A DNA stretch of 64,000 nucleotides from Acidaminococcus fermentans_A (lineage in GTDB: Bacteria > Bacillota > Negativicutes > Acidaminococcales > Acidaminococcaceae), in the NCBI RefSeq assembly GCF_052216985.1, contig NZ_JBQOUY010000011.1, positions 15,643-79,642 on the forward strand. The letters run 5' to 3'. Shown here one piece after another: positions 1 through 8,522 of the stretch; position 1 is the first letter of the stretch; each line of letters begins with the position of its first letter. The translations under genes and the position numbers were made by a program. The notes beneath the pieces are model-generated. The model worked only from the letters and a program-made list of their open reading frames with translations, searched no databases and was not told where the DNA came from.

Positions 1-1
1 G

Positions 2-1474
2 CTGATCGGAGCGGTCTTGCTGGCGTTCATCCCCTTGTTCCGGGTCAGCCGGCCCCGGCGGCAGAAACCCAATCTGCCCTGGTCCCTTTTGTGCGTGGTG
101 CTGTTTGCCCTGGGACTCAACGGATCCTACCTGCTGCTGGCGGAAGGGGTCTACCATGCGGCGGACAGTGTGAGCGGACTGGATATCGAAGTGGATATGG
201 AAAAAAGCCGGAAGCCCACCCGGGCCATGGTGGCCTATCCCATCAACGTGAACTTCTTCCACAAAGCTTTCTTCAAAACCGACAAGGTGGTCCATGATCC
301 CTGGAAATACCAGGAACGGACCCTGTCGGAGAAGGACAAGGCTGCTCTGGAAGAACTGGGGATCCTGCCCAAACAGAAAATCGTACCCCGGAAGCAGTCG
401 GCTTACGACCGGGTGGTGATGCTGATCCTGGAAAGCGTCCACCGTGACTACCTCCATCATTACAACCCCAGCATCCCGGCGGATGCTACGCCTTATCTGG
501 ATTCCCTGCTGAAAAAATATCCCCGGATCGATCATTATTATTCCTCTGCTGTACCTACCACCCAGGGACTCAATGCTACTTTCCGGTCCCAGCTGGTCTA
601 CGACAAGGACTTGCCCGGCGAGCGGCAGCCCTCCCTGTTCCGGAGCCTCCAGCAGGCCGGTTATGCAGGGTATTTCATCAATGCTTCCAGCCGGTACTAT
701 GCCAATGAATACCGGGAATATCCTGCCCAGTTTGGGATGGAACACTATCTGGCGAAAGAAGATCTGGGGAACATGGGGTACAAGGGGGCCAGCGGCTGGG
801 GCTTCCACAACGACGTCATGTATGATGTGGCCCTGAAGACCCTGGCGGAACATCGTGGCCAGAAGCTGTTCCTGGTGTGCAAGACCCTGGACATGCATCA
901 GCCCTATCCCTATTACGGATATACCTATGCGGAGATGCCGGAAGATGTACGGGATAACGGGACTGCTACCGTTTGCGGCATGTACTGGGTGGATAAGACC
1001 ATCCAACATTTCTTCGAAGAAGCTTCCAAACAGGGGCTGATGGATGACCGGACCTTGTTCATCGTGACAGCTGACCACAATCCCCATTCTGGCGGGGAAT
1101 ATAAGACCCTGGTGAGCAATCCTCAGGACAAGCAGAGCGTGGCCCCCATTCCGGTGATCTTCATTTCGAAGAACCTGGCGCCGCTGGCAGAACTGGACGG
1201 ATCCATGTATGCCAGCCAGCAGGATATGGCTCCTACTCTGCTGACCCTGCTGGGGCAGCCGGTGCCTCCGGAATTTTTGGGGCGGGACCTGCTCCAGACA
1301 GTGCCTCATCCCTATGCTCTGGGGTATTTTGGCGGCAAAGCTTATTATTATTCGGCTGACCGGAGTTTCGTGGCTACCCTGGATGAAGAGAAGCCGGATA
1401 CGGAAGAAAAGGATGCCCTGGCCAACTACATCATGTACGGCTATGTAAAGAGGCATATCGAGTTTATGAGGTAG
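2..1474 (+). CDS. LtaS-like sulfatase/phosphoglycerol transferase, 5'-truncated
   Basis: The 3' part of an alkaline-phosphatase-superfamily enzyme of the LtaS/sulfatase type. The frame is open to the window edge and its first codons are hydrophobic, so the gene begins upstream with more membrane segments; the TTG at 17 is not believed to be the start. The remainder shows one membrane helix (near 100-150), then a large extracytoplasmic domain with an ILES metal-site motif, a VPTTQG segment containing the likely catalytic Thr, and a TADHNPHSGG metal-ligand motif near the C-terminus. The family transfers phosphoglycerol or phosphoethanolamine onto glycolipids or glycans. In a diderm lacking classical lipoteichoic acid the acceptor could be LPS core or a periplasmic glucan (inferred). 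The stop lies 11 nt before the MATE gene, suggesting co-transcription. Confidence 0.8.
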   Translation: MIGAVLLAFIPLFRVSRPRRQKPNLPWSLLCVVLFALGLNGSYLLLAEGVYHAADSVSGLDIEVDMEKSRKPTRAMVAYPINVNFFHKAFFKTDKVVHDPWKYQERTLSEKDKAALEELGILPKQKIVPRKQSAYDRVVMLILESVHRDYLHHYNPSIPADATPYLDSLLKKYPRIDHYYSSAVPTTQGLNATFRSQLVYDKDLPGERQPSLFRSLQQAGYAGYFINASSRYYANEYREYPAQFGMEHYLAKEDLGNMGYKGASGWGFHNDVMYDVALKTLAEHRGQKLFLVCKTLDMHQPYPYYGYTYAEMPEDVRDNGTATVCGMYWVDKTIQHFFEEASKQGLMDDRTLFIVTADHNPHSGGEYKTLVSNPQDKQSVAPIPVIFISKNLAPLAELDGSMYASQQDMAPTLLTLLGQPVPPEFLGRDLLQTVPHPYALGYFGGKAYYYSADRSFVATLDEEKPDTEEKDALANYIMYGYVKRHIEFMR

Positions 1475-1485
1475 GAGTTGATTGG

Positions 1486-2853
1486 TTGACTGCAATGACG
1501 TTTACGGGAACCGGTACTTTCCGTTCCCGTCTGAAGAAGATCCTGGGAGTGATGATCCCCATCCTGATCACCCAGCTCTGTATCACGGGGATGAGCCTTT
1601 TCGATACGGTGATGAGCGGCCATGCCGGGACCTCTGAACTGGCCGGGGTAGCCATCGGCACCAATGTGTGGATGCCGGTGTTCACCGGGCTCAATGGGAT
1701 CCTCCAGGCTTTGACCCCTATCGTGGCCAACTACCGGGGAGCACGGCAGTTCCAGAAGATTTCCGGAGCTGTGGCCAGTGGTCTGGCCCTGGCCTGTGCC
1801 CTGGCCGTGACGGTGATCGGGGCCGGTTCCCAGTTGCTGCCTAGGATTCTGGACACCATGAGCCTGGATCCGGAAGTCAGGACGGTAGCTTTCCGGTACC
1901 TAGGCTTCGTAGCCTGGGGCATCCTACCTTTATTCTGTGCCAATATCCTCCGTTCCTTTGTGGACACCATGGGATATACCCAGATGACCATGCGGCTCTT
2001 CATCTTGACCATGCCGGTGAATACCTGTATGAACTATATCTTTATCTTCGGCAAAATGGGAGCTCCGGCCCTGGGAGGTCCGGGAGCCGGAGTAGGGACG
2101 GCCATCACCTGCTGGCTGCTCTTCCTCTCCTTCGCTTTCCTGGTGATCCGGTTGCAGGTATTCCGAGATTTTCATGTATTCCGGACTTCCGGTTTTTCAT
2201 TCCGCCATATCCGGGAACATCTGCGCATCGGCATCCCCATGGGGTTAGCCATCTTCTTGGAAACCAGCTTCTTCGGAGTGGAATGCCTGCTGGTATCCCG
2301 GTTCGGGACCGTGGTGGTGGCAGCCAACCAGGCGGCCATGAGTTTCTGCAATATGCTGTACATGGTGCCCCTGAGTTTTTCCCTGTCACTGACCATCATC
2401 GTAGGAGCCTATGTGGGAGCCCGGGATTTTGTTCAGGCCAAGGCCTATGCAGATACGGGACGGCTGTCTAACATCCTGATCGGGGCTTTCTTCGGCTGCT
2501 GTCTGTTCCTGGGCAGAGGGCTGATTGCCCGGCTCTATACGGCGGATCTGAATCTGATGGATCCCATCATGCACTTCCTGACCTTTGCCGTAGCCTTCCA
2601 ATTCTTTGACAGCACGGCTGCGCCCATCCAGGGTGTCCTCCGGGGCTACAAGGATGTAAAGGCCACTTTTTATTCCGCTTTGGCGGCTTATTGGGGCATT
2701 GCCCTGCCCTTTGGGTTGTTCCTGGACCACGGGCTCCACAAGGGCCCGGACGGTTATTGGCTGGGGCTCATCACCGGTATTTTCTTCTCCGCCGCCTTCC
2801 TGAGCCTGCGGCTGCGGTATATGGAACGCAAAAAAAAGGAGGCTGTTGCATAA
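1486..2853 (+). CDS. MATE family multidrug/Na+ efflux protein
   Basis: A 455-residue integral membrane protein with about 12 helices and the two-lobed MATE pattern (residues about 15-220 and 235-440), the usual length for a NorM/DinF-type exporter. These antiporters use Na+ or H+ to expel cationic drugs or metabolites; the substrate cannot be read from sequence. A TTG start is chosen because TAGGAG at 1472-1477 is spaced 8 nt from it; an ATG at 1495 is the alternative. Its last codons (K-E-A-V-A-stop) lie inside the hairpin at 2841-2862, so the 3' end of the gene is part of a repeat family. Confidence 0.88.
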   Translation: MTAMTFTGTGTFRSRLKKILGVMIPILITQLCITGMSLFDTVMSGHAGTSELAGVAIGTNVWMPVFTGLNGILQALTPIVANYRGARQFQKISGAVASGLALACALAVTVIGAGSQLLPRILDTMSLDPEVRTVAFRYLGFVAWGILPLFCANILRSFVDTMGYTQMTMRLFILTMPVNTCMNYIFIFGKMGAPALGGPGAGVGTAITCWLLFLSFAFLVIRLQVFRDFHVFRTSGFSFRHIREHLRIGIPMGLAIFLETSFFGVECLLVSRFGTVVVAANQAAMSFCNMLYMVPLSFSLSLTIIVGAYVGARDFVQAKAYADTGRLSNILIGAFFGCCLFLGRGLIARLYTADLNLMDPIMHFLTFAVAFQFFDSTAAPIQGVLRGYKDVKATFYSALAAYWGIALPFGLFLDHGLHKGPDGYWLGLITGIFFSAAFLSLRLRYMERKKKEAVA

Positions 2854-2862
2854 GCAACAGCC
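2841..2862. repeat. GTTGCA-type hairpin overlapping the MATE stop codon
   Basis: A perfect 9-bp stem GGCTGTTGC / GCAACAGCC with an ATAA loop that contains the TAA stop of the MATE gene. An A-tract precedes it and no T-tract follows, so as a terminator it would work only on the minus strand. The same GTTGC/GCAAC stem recurs at seven other places in this window. Confidence 0.75.
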
Positions 2863-2871
2863 TGTCATAAA

Positions 2872-2895
2872 GCGCATGACGACTGACGTATGACG
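2872..2895. repeat. GTATGAC-type simple repeat between two hairpins
   Basis: A degenerate heptamer-like run (units ATGACGA, TGACGTA, TGACGA) placed exactly between the GTTGCA hairpins at 2841 and 2898. It matches the arm of the inverted-repeat element at 52088-52236 (GCGTATGACGTATGAC), so it is read as a compact member of the same element family. Confidence 0.55.
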
Positions 2896-2897
2896 AA

Positions 2898-2934
2898 GGG
2901 GATGTTGCACAAGACATGCAACATCCCCTCTTTT
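2898..2934 (+). terminator. Intrinsic terminator after the MATE gene
   Basis: A perfect 12-bp stem, GGGGATGTTGCA (2898-2909) with TGCAACATCCCC (2917-2928), followed by a CTCTTTT tract. It lies between the converging MATE gene and the minus-strand CHR transporter and belongs to the GTTGCA hairpin family. Confidence 0.8.
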
Positions 2935-2936
2935 CC

Positions 2937-3509
2937 TTACCCCGCAAAATGGAATACCACCCCTACCACAGCCGAAGCGGCCAGGAAGGCGATGGGATGG
3001 ATTTTTTTGTATCGGTTGGTGAGCAGGAACAGGATCACAGCCAGCAAGATGGAGGGCAGGTTCAGCAGCCCAGCCATGTTTCCCGTTTTCCAGGCTTCGG
3101 GATGGAGCAGGGTGACCCGGGCGACCAGGAACCCGGCTGCAGCGATCAGACCGGCGGAAGCGGCCCGCAGTCCGTACATTACGGCTTTGACATATTTGCT
3201 GTCTCCGAATTTCTTCAAGAACTGGGAAACGATGATGATCACGATGACGGAAGGAGTGATAAGGCCCAAGGTTGCGATCACAGCCCCGGAAAGGCCGGTG
3301 ATATGATACCCTACATAGGTAGCCGTATTGACTCCGATGGGACCAGGTGTGGATTCAGAGACGGCGATCATGTTCAGCAGGTCCGTCTCTGTGAACCAGC
3401 CCGTAGCAGCTGAGAGTTTAGTCAGGAACGGGATAGTAGCCATGCCTCCGCCGATGGCGAACAGCCCGATCTTAAAAAATTCACAAAAAAGGTGGAAGAA
3501 AAGCCCCAT
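2937..3509 (-). CDS. Chromate transporter (CHR) family, second half-protein
   Basis: A 190-residue membrane protein with one CHR domain: a KIGLFAIGGGMATIPF motif in the first helices and a PGPIGVNTATYVG motif further on, both typical of short-chain CHR proteins. Short CHR proteins are usually encoded as adjacent pairs that form a heterodimer equivalent to long ChrA; here the ATG at 3509 overlaps the partner's TAA by one base (TAATG), indicating translational coupling. The family exports chromate in resistance loci, but many pairs have no known substrate, so the anion is left open. Confidence 0.85.
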   Translation of the reverse strand: MGLFFHLFCEFFKIGLFAIGGGMATIPFLTKLSAATGWFTETDLLNMIAVSESTPGPIGVNTATYVGYHITGLSGAVIATLGLITPSVIVIIIVSQFLKKFGDSKYVKAVMYGLRAASAGLIAAAGFLVARVTLLHPEAWKTGNMAGLLNLPSILLAVILFLLTNRYKKIHPIAFLAASAVVGVVFHFAG

Positions 3510-4048
3510 TACAATGCACCTCCTGCTTTTTTTGCTGCCAGGCCAACCATTCCGGAAAAGACAACCAGCCAGGCAGGAGAAAGGGTGGAGAATAAGTTGA
3601 TCCCCATGACCGCTAGGAACAGCAGACAGGTCAGTTTATCCACCAGGGCTCCTTTAGCCAGCTTCTTGATAGCATTGAAGATCAGCACACAGACGCAGAC
3701 CCGGATGCCGGCAAAGGCATCTTTGACGAATTGGATCTGGGAAAAATTGGAAAGGAAAGCAGCAATCACCGTGATGATCACCAGAGAAGGGAAGACTACG
3801 CCTAAGGTAGCGACGATCCCGCCAGGGATCCCTCTTTTCTTCATCCCGATGAAAGTGGCCGTATTGACGGCGATGACGCCAGGGGTACACTGTCCCACAG
3901 CATAATAATCGGCTAGTTCCTCCTCGGTAGCCCAATGGTATTTTTCCACGACCTCTGCCTGGAGAATGGGGAGCATGGCATAGCCCCCTCCGAATGTGAC
4001 GGCTCCGATACGGGCAAATACCGTGAACAGCTGGATCAGTTCATCCAT
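3509..4048 (-). CDS. Chromate transporter (CHR) family, first half-protein
   Basis: The partner of the preceding entry, 179 residues, with the equivalent FARIGAVTFGGGYAMLPIL and TPGVIAVNTATFIG motifs. The frame is open upstream to 4306, but the start is placed at 4048 because a strong GGAGGTG ribosome site stands directly before it and the upstream extension has no family similarity. The pair is transcribed away from wecA; the 4049-4284 gap holds the promoters of both directions. Confidence 0.85.
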   Translation of the reverse strand: MDELIQLFTVFARIGAVTFGGGYAMLPILQAEVVEKYHWATEEELADYYAVGQCTPGVIAVNTATFIGMKKRGIPGGIVATLGVVFPSLVIITVIAAFLSNFSQIQFVKDAFAGIRVCVCVLIFNAIKKLAKGALVDKLTCLLFLAVMGINLFSTLSPAWLVVFSGMVGLAAKKAGGAL

Positions 4049-4163
4049 AGAAACACCTCCGATGGTCTTCAGTTTATCACGTGACAGAAGGACTGTAAAC
4101 CGAAATGACAGGATTGAAACAAGAAAATATGGTAAAATTGTCCCCAAGGAGCAGGGGAAGAAA

Positions 4164-4192
4164 TTGTAGATTTTCCCAAACTGTACTATAAT
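4164..4192 (+). promoter_or_regulatory. SigmaA-type promoter before wecA
   Basis: TTGTAG (4164-4169), a 17-nt spacer and a perfect TATAAT (4187-4192), about 90 nt upstream of the wecA start. No competing candidate of this quality was seen on this strand in the gap. Confidence 0.65.
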
Positions 4193-4284
4193 AAATCTGT
4201 ATGAGTGAAAAAGTAGGATAATATCACCGAGAAAAGGGAAAATAGATTTTCCCTGGGCGGGAAATCCGCAGAAAGGCTTGTTTT

Positions 4285-5298
4285 GTGAAGACATATTTAC
4301 TGGCATTGAGCATATCGCTGATCATCAGCTGGGTCCTGACACCCTTTGTGAAGAAACTGGCATTCCGCATCGGAGCAGTGGACCGCCCCAATGCACGGAA
4401 AGTCCATCATCGGATCATGCCACGGATGGGAGGCCTGGCTATTTATCTTGGGTTCATGGCAGCTGCTGTCGTCAGCATGGAATTGACCCGGGATGTGGTG
4501 GGGATCTTGTTGGGCGGCACGGTGATCGCCATCGTAGGGATTTTGGATGATATGTTCCAGCTGGCAGCGAAAGTCAAGCTGGTCGGCCAAATTGTGGCAG
4601 CCTTGGTCCCGGTCTGCTTCGGGATCCGGATCGAGTGGCTCAACAATCCCTGGGGCGGCTATTTTTATTTGAATTATCTTTCCATCCCTTTTACCGTGTT
4701 CTGGATCGTCAGCTTTACCAACGTGGTGAATCTGATCGATGGACTGGATGGCCTGGCAGCCGGTGTATCTGCCATTGCCTCTGTCACCATCATCATGGTG
4801 GCCCTGCAGCAGGGGCTGTATCCGGTGGCTGTCCTGACGGCGGCTCTGGCGGGGGGCATCATCGGCTTCATCCGGTATAATTTCAATCCGGCTACCATTT
4901 TCATGGGGGACACAGGGAGCCTTTTCCTGGGGTATATGCTGGCGGCCATCTCCATTTTTGGAGCGGTGAAGAGTGCAGCTACCATTGCCCTGCTGGTCCC
5001 TGCCATTGCGTTGGGCCTTCCCATCATGGATACAGCGTTTGCCATTGTACGCCGTTATAAAAACGGGCGGCCGATCTTCAGCCCGGATAAAGGCCATATC
5101 CATCATCGTCTGCTGGCCATGGGCTTCAGTCAGCGGCAGGCTGTGATTTTCATGTATTTGATCAGTGCAGGGCTCTGCCTTACGGCGGTGCTCCTGACAG
5201 AAATGGAGGGGATCTATGCCATTGCGCTGCTGGTATTCCTGCTGGCAGTGATTTTCATTGGTGCTCGGAAAATAGGAATTTTACAGGATAGATCATGA
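4285..5298 (+). CDS. wecA: Undecaprenyl-phosphate N-acetylglucosaminyl-1-phosphate transferase (WecA/TagO family)
   Basis: A 337-residue polytopic protein of the MraY/WecA family with about 10 membrane helices. Family active-site motifs are present: NLIDGLDGLAAG near residue 150, FMGDTGS near 208 and a GHIHHRL motif near 270. The enzyme transfers GlcNAc-1-phosphate from UDP-GlcNAc to undecaprenyl phosphate, the first membrane step of O-antigen, common-antigen or teichoic-acid-like polymers. It starts at GTG 4285 with a weak AAAGG site. wecB follows 17 nt later, so the two probably act in one surface-glycan pathway; the polymer itself is not encoded here. Confidence 0.9.
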   Translation: MKTYLLALSISLIISWVLTPFVKKLAFRIGAVDRPNARKVHHRIMPRMGGLAIYLGFMAAAVVSMELTRDVVGILLGGTVIAIVGILDDMFQLAAKVKLVGQIVAALVPVCFGIRIEWLNNPWGGYFYLNYLSIPFTVFWIVSFTNVVNLIDGLDGLAAGVSAIASVTIIMVALQQGLYPVAVLTAALAGGIIGFIRYNFNPATIFMGDTGSLFLGYMLAAISIFGAVKSAATIALLVPAIALGLPIMDTAFAIVRRYKNGRPIFSPDKGHIHHRLLAMGFSQRQAVIFMYLISAGLCLTAVLLTEMEGIYAIALLVFLLAVIFIGARKIGILQDRS

Positions 5299-5315
5299 AA
5301 TAGGGGCGAAGGAAA

Positions 5316-6482
5316 ATGAACAAATTGAAAGTCATGACGATTTTTGGTACCCGTCCGGAAGCCATCAAGATGTGCCCGCTGGTACTGGAAATGAAAAAGT
5401 ATCCGGATATGCTGGAGCCCATCGTTGCGGTGACAGCCCAGCACCGGGAAATGCTGGATCAAGTGCTGGACTTGTTCCAGATCAAACCGGATTATGATCT
5501 GAACATCATGACCGCAGGCCAGACTTTGTATGATGTGACCAGCCGGGCCTTGATGGGCCTGAAGGAAGTCCTGGAACAGGCACAGCCTGATCTGGTCCTG
5601 GTCCATGGGGATACCACGACTACTTTTGTGGGTGCGCTGGCTTCTTTCTACAAGCAGATCCCTGTGGGCCATGTGGAAGCGGGGCTCCGGACGGGGAACA
5701 AATATTCTCCGTTCCCGGAAGAGATGAACCGGAAACTAACGGCAGCCATCACAGACTTCCATTTTGCACCGACGGCTAATGCCAAGGCCAATCTCCTGAA
5801 GGAAAATATCAAAGAGGATAGTATCTATGTAACCGGGAATACGGTGATCGACGCCCTCCAGGCTACGGTGAAGGATTCTTTCGACTTCCATAATCCCAAA
5901 CTGGAGGAAGCCATCCGTTCTGACCATAAACTGATCCTCATGACTACCCATCGGAGAGAGAATCTGGGCGCGCCCATGCGCCATGTTTACCAGGCCTTGA
6001 AAGAAGTCCTGAAGGACAATCCCCAGGCGGAAGCCATCTTCCCCATGCACAAGAATCCCAAAGTGCGGGAAGTAGCAGAAGCGGTCTTGGGGAAAATGGA
6101 TCGGGTCCATCTGCTGGAACCTATGGAGTATGAACCTTTTGCCAACCTGATGGCCCGGGTAGATATTGTTTTGACGGATTCCGGCGGCATCCAGGAAGAG
6201 GCTCCTGCTTTGGGCAAACCAGTCCTGGTGCTGCGCAGTACAACGGAACGCCCGGAGGCTGTTGCCGCCGGTACAGTGAAACTGATCGGCACTGGGAAGG
6301 AAGATGTGTATGCTGCCACCTGCCGTCTTCTGAACGATGAAAAATATTACCGGTCCATGGCAGAAGCTGTCAATCCCTATGGGGATGGGCAGGCTGCCAG
6401 CCGGATCGTCACCTATCTGCTCCATACCCATGGGTATCCTGTGGAACTGATGCCGGAATTCCATGGGGGACAGCAAGAGTAG
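5316..6482 (+). CDS. wecB: UDP-N-acetylglucosamine 2-epimerase (non-hydrolysing)
   Basis: 388 residues, the normal length for WecB/MnaA. Recognisable features are TIFGTRPEAIKM at the N-terminus, HGDTTTTFVGAL, HVEAGLRTG followed by PEEMNR, and DSGGIQEEAP in the C-terminal Rossmann lobe, which together form the UDP-sugar site between the two lobes. It interconverts UDP-GlcNAc and UDP-ManNAc in the cytoplasm, supplying ManNAc for surface polymers. The ribosome site GGGGCGAAGGAA precedes ATG 5316. The close link to wecA and then to the ATP synthase genes recalls the mnaA/atp neighbourhood of other Firmicutes. Confidence 0.93.
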   Translation: MNKLKVMTIFGTRPEAIKMCPLVLEMKKYPDMLEPIVAVTAQHREMLDQVLDLFQIKPDYDLNIMTAGQTLYDVTSRALMGLKEVLEQAQPDLVLVHGDTTTTFVGALASFYKQIPVGHVEAGLRTGNKYSPFPEEMNRKLTAAITDFHFAPTANAKANLLKENIKEDSIYVTGNTVIDALQATVKDSFDFHNPKLEEAIRSDHKLILMTTHRRENLGAPMRHVYQALKEVLKDNPQAEAIFPMHKNPKVREVAEAVLGKMDRVHLLEPMEYEPFANLMARVDIVLTDSGGIQEEAPALGKPVLVLRSTTERPEAVAAGTVKLIGTGKEDVYAATCRLLNDEKYYRSMAEAVNPYGDGQAASRIVTYLLHTHGYPVELMPEFHGGQQE

Positions 6483-6488
6483 CCGGAA

Positions 6489-6929
6489 ATGGATTTCCGG
6501 AAAGCAGTTCCGGGAACTCCCGACGGGAATCTGCTCCAGCTCTTGGGAGGACAGCTTCGGAGCCTCTTCCGGAAACAGGCGGTACTGGCCGGCTGCTTCC
6601 TGGTCCTGGCTCTGGTGTCAGGAGGGGATGGCCGAGGGGCCGTTTTGGGAACGGCTGCCGGGCTGTCCGATACATTCCTGGTGCTGTGGGGAATCCACCG
6701 GGGCATGCGGAAGGAGCCTGGAAAAGCGGCCCTTGCCATGCACCGGACCATGTTTTGCCGCATTGCCGTCCTCCTGTGCTGGACACTGCTGGCCCTGCGG
6801 TACCGGTGGCAGTCGGTGCTGGTCATGGCCGGTTTCCTGATCTTGAATGTGGGGTTGATCATCCAGATGGCCCGGTGCCGTCTTGGATGCCGGGAACCCT
6901 GGATGTCCAGAGTTTCCGATAAAAAATAA
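6489..6929 (+). CDS. atpI: AtpI-like ATP synthase accessory membrane protein
   Basis: A 146-residue protein with four likely membrane helices (about 30-45, 50-67, 88-103 and 108-125) standing directly before atpB, the standard position of atpI (uncI). AtpI proteins help assemble the c-ring or handle Mg2+ at the membrane; sequence conservation is low, so the call rests on position, size and topology. It starts 6 nt after the wecB stop. A nearby GGAAATGG sequence overlaps the start and is a poor ribosome site, so translation may be coupled to wecB. Confidence 0.6.
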   Translation: MDFRKAVPGTPDGNLLQLLGGQLRSLFRKQAVLAGCFLVLALVSGGDGRGAVLGTAAGLSDTFLVLWGIHRGMRKEPGKAALAMHRTMFCRIAVLLCWTLLALRYRWQSVLVMAGFLILNVGLIIQMARCRLGCREPWMSRVSDKK

Positions 6930-6956
6930 AAATCTTGTAAAGGAAGTGATACGTAT

Positions 6957-7664
6957 ATGGGAATTGCAGAAGCTGCAAGTTCGGAAGTCATCCATTATGG
7001 GACTACAGAAGTCCTGCCGGGGATCAGCCTGAATATGCAGACCCTCTATATGTCCTGGCTCACCATGCTGATCGTGGCCGCAATCGTCTTTGCCGCCACC
7101 CGCCGGGTGCGGGAGATTCCCTATGGAATCCAGAATTTGGTGGAGATGATCGTTGAGTGGCTGGAGAAATTGATGGATGCCAACCTTGGGGTAGAAGGAC
7201 GCCGGGTGGCCACGCCTTTTGTCCTGACGCTGTTCCTGTACATCTTTGTGGGGAACGAGCTGGGGCTGATGCCTTCTGTGGGCGTGCATCTGTCTTCACC
7301 GACCAATGACATCAACGTGGCACTGGGACTTTCCATTACGGTCGCCGTTGCCACCTATATCATTGGGGTCATCCAGCAGGGGCCCAGATACTTCAAACAT
7401 CTGGTTTCTCCCTTTGCCCTGATGCTCCCGCTGAACATCATCGAAGAACTGGCCAAACCGCTGACCATGGCTCTGCGTCTTTTCGGGAATATCCTGGCAG
7501 GGGAAATCCTGCTGGCTGTGCTGTATATGCTGGTACCTTGGGTGGTACCGAACCTGTGGATCGGTTTCAGCCTGATCATAGGTTTTCTCCAGGCTTTCAT
7601 CTTTACGATGCTGACCGTGATTGCCCTGGCTCCGATTTTTAAGCAAGTCCATTCCAACAAATAA
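6957..7664 (+). CDS. atpB: F1Fo ATP synthase subunit a
   Basis: 235 residues with five to six membrane helices. The essential stator arginine lies in PLTMALRLFGNILAGE (helix 4), and the C-terminal helix pair carries conserved FLQAFIFTMLTVIAL. The subunit forms the two half-channels that carry the coupling ion to and from the c-ring. The AAGGAAGTGAT ribosome site upstream of ATG 6957 is strong. First gene of the core atp operon. Confidence 0.95.
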   Translation: MGIAEAASSEVIHYGTTEVLPGISLNMQTLYMSWLTMLIVAAIVFAATRRVREIPYGIQNLVEMIVEWLEKLMDANLGVEGRRVATPFVLTLFLYIFVGNELGLMPSVGVHLSSPTNDINVALGLSITVAVATYIIGVIQQGPRYFKHLVSPFALMLPLNIIEELAKPLTMALRLFGNILAGEILLAVLYMLVPWVVPNLWIGFSLIIGFLQAFIFTMLTVIALAPIFKQVHSNK

Positions 7665-7692
7665 AAGTCTGGAAAAAGAAAGGATGTAAAAA

Positions 7693-7950
7693 ATGATAGA
7701 CAACAATACCCTGATCATCATCGCTTCTATTTTGGGCGCAGCCTTAATTGGCGTAGGTGCTTCTTTCGCGGCTACCCGAGGGGACTCCACCGTTGCCTCC
7801 AAAGCCTTGGAATGTATGGCCCGGCAGCCGGAACAGGCCGGCAGCTTCCAGGTGAACATGCTGATCGGTATCGGCTTGGTCGAATCCATCCCCATCATTG
7901 CTTCCGTTATCGCTATCGTCCTGGTATTCGCCAATCCTTTTGTTAAATAA
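7693..7950 (+). CDS. atpE: F1Fo ATP synthase subunit c, atypical ion-site residues
   Basis: An 85-residue hairpin of two membrane helices joined by the ARQPE loop (43-47). Helix 2 carries the ion-binding Glu64 followed by Ser65 (LVESIP). Helix 1 is unusual: the glycine-rich GxGxGxG face found in most c subunits is replaced by GASFAATRGDS, which puts an Asp (Asp31) where Na+-binding c subunits have Gln32 and where two-carboxylate rotors have Glu32 (alignment by eye from the RQPE loop). Arg29 in the same helix is also odd. The ring makes the rotor of Fo. Confidence 0.94.
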   Translation: MIDNNTLIIIASILGAALIGVGASFAATRGDSTVASKALECMARQPEQAGSFQVNMLIGIGLVESIPIIASVIAIVLVFANPFVK

Positions 7951-7991
7951 AAGAATGGGGAGAACCGTGGGGAGAAAGGAAGTGGTCGGGA

Positions 7992-8483
7992 ATGGTAAGT
8001 ATTAACTATACACTGATTGCCCAGGTGGTGAACTTCATCATCCTGCTGTGGGTGCTGGCGAAGTTTGCCTATAAGCCTCTTTTGAAGGCTATGGATGACC
8101 GCCGGACGAAGATCGTCAAGGATATGGACCAGGCGGATCATGCCCGGAAAGAGGCTGAGGAACTGAAGGCGGAATATGTCACCCAGCTGAAGAATGCCAA
8201 GAAAGAAGCCAACGATATCATTTCCAAAGCCAATGCTATGGCCCAGGAGCTCCATGATGAAGCGCTGGCCAATGCCCAGAAGGAGCGGGAGGAACTGCTG
8301 GCCTCCGGACGGCAGACTGTGGAAATCGAAAAGAAAAAAGCCCTGCTGGATGTCCGGGAACAGATCATCGCTCTGAGTACGGAAATCGCCGGACGGGTAC
8401 TGCAGGAAAAACTGACTTCAGCAGAAGATCAGCAGCTGGTTGCCAGGATCACCGATGAAACCCTGGCTGCACAGAAAAAATAA
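7992..8483 (+). CDS. atpF: F1Fo ATP synthase subunit b
   Basis: 163 residues, the normal length: an N-terminal membrane helix (about 5-25) then one long charged helix to about residue 140, the right-handed coiled coil of the peripheral stalk. There is no added delta domain, unlike the b-delta fusion of mycobacteria. The stop is only 39 nt before the next start, so there is no room for a separate atpH. A GGGGAGAAAGGAAG stretch precedes ATG 7992. Confidence 0.94.
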   Translation: MVSINYTLIAQVVNFIILLWVLAKFAYKPLLKAMDDRRTKIVKDMDQADHARKEAEELKAEYVTQLKNAKKEANDIISKANAMAQELHDEALANAQKEREELLASGRQTVEIEKKKALLDVREQIIALSTEIAGRVLQEKLTSAEDQQLVARITDETLAAQKK

Positions 8484-8522
8484 GAAGTCCCTGCAAAGGA
8501 ACTGTGGAGGCAGTTACAACCT

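Noticed and set aside
2937..4048. Calling the CHR pair a chromate resistance locus
   Set aside because: The motifs show the family only; no chrB or other resistance gene is present, so the substrate is left open.
8484..8522. A hidden or very short atpH between atpF and atpA
   Set aside because: Only 39 nt are available and they contain just the atpA ribosome site; the delta sequence is found inside the atpA frame.
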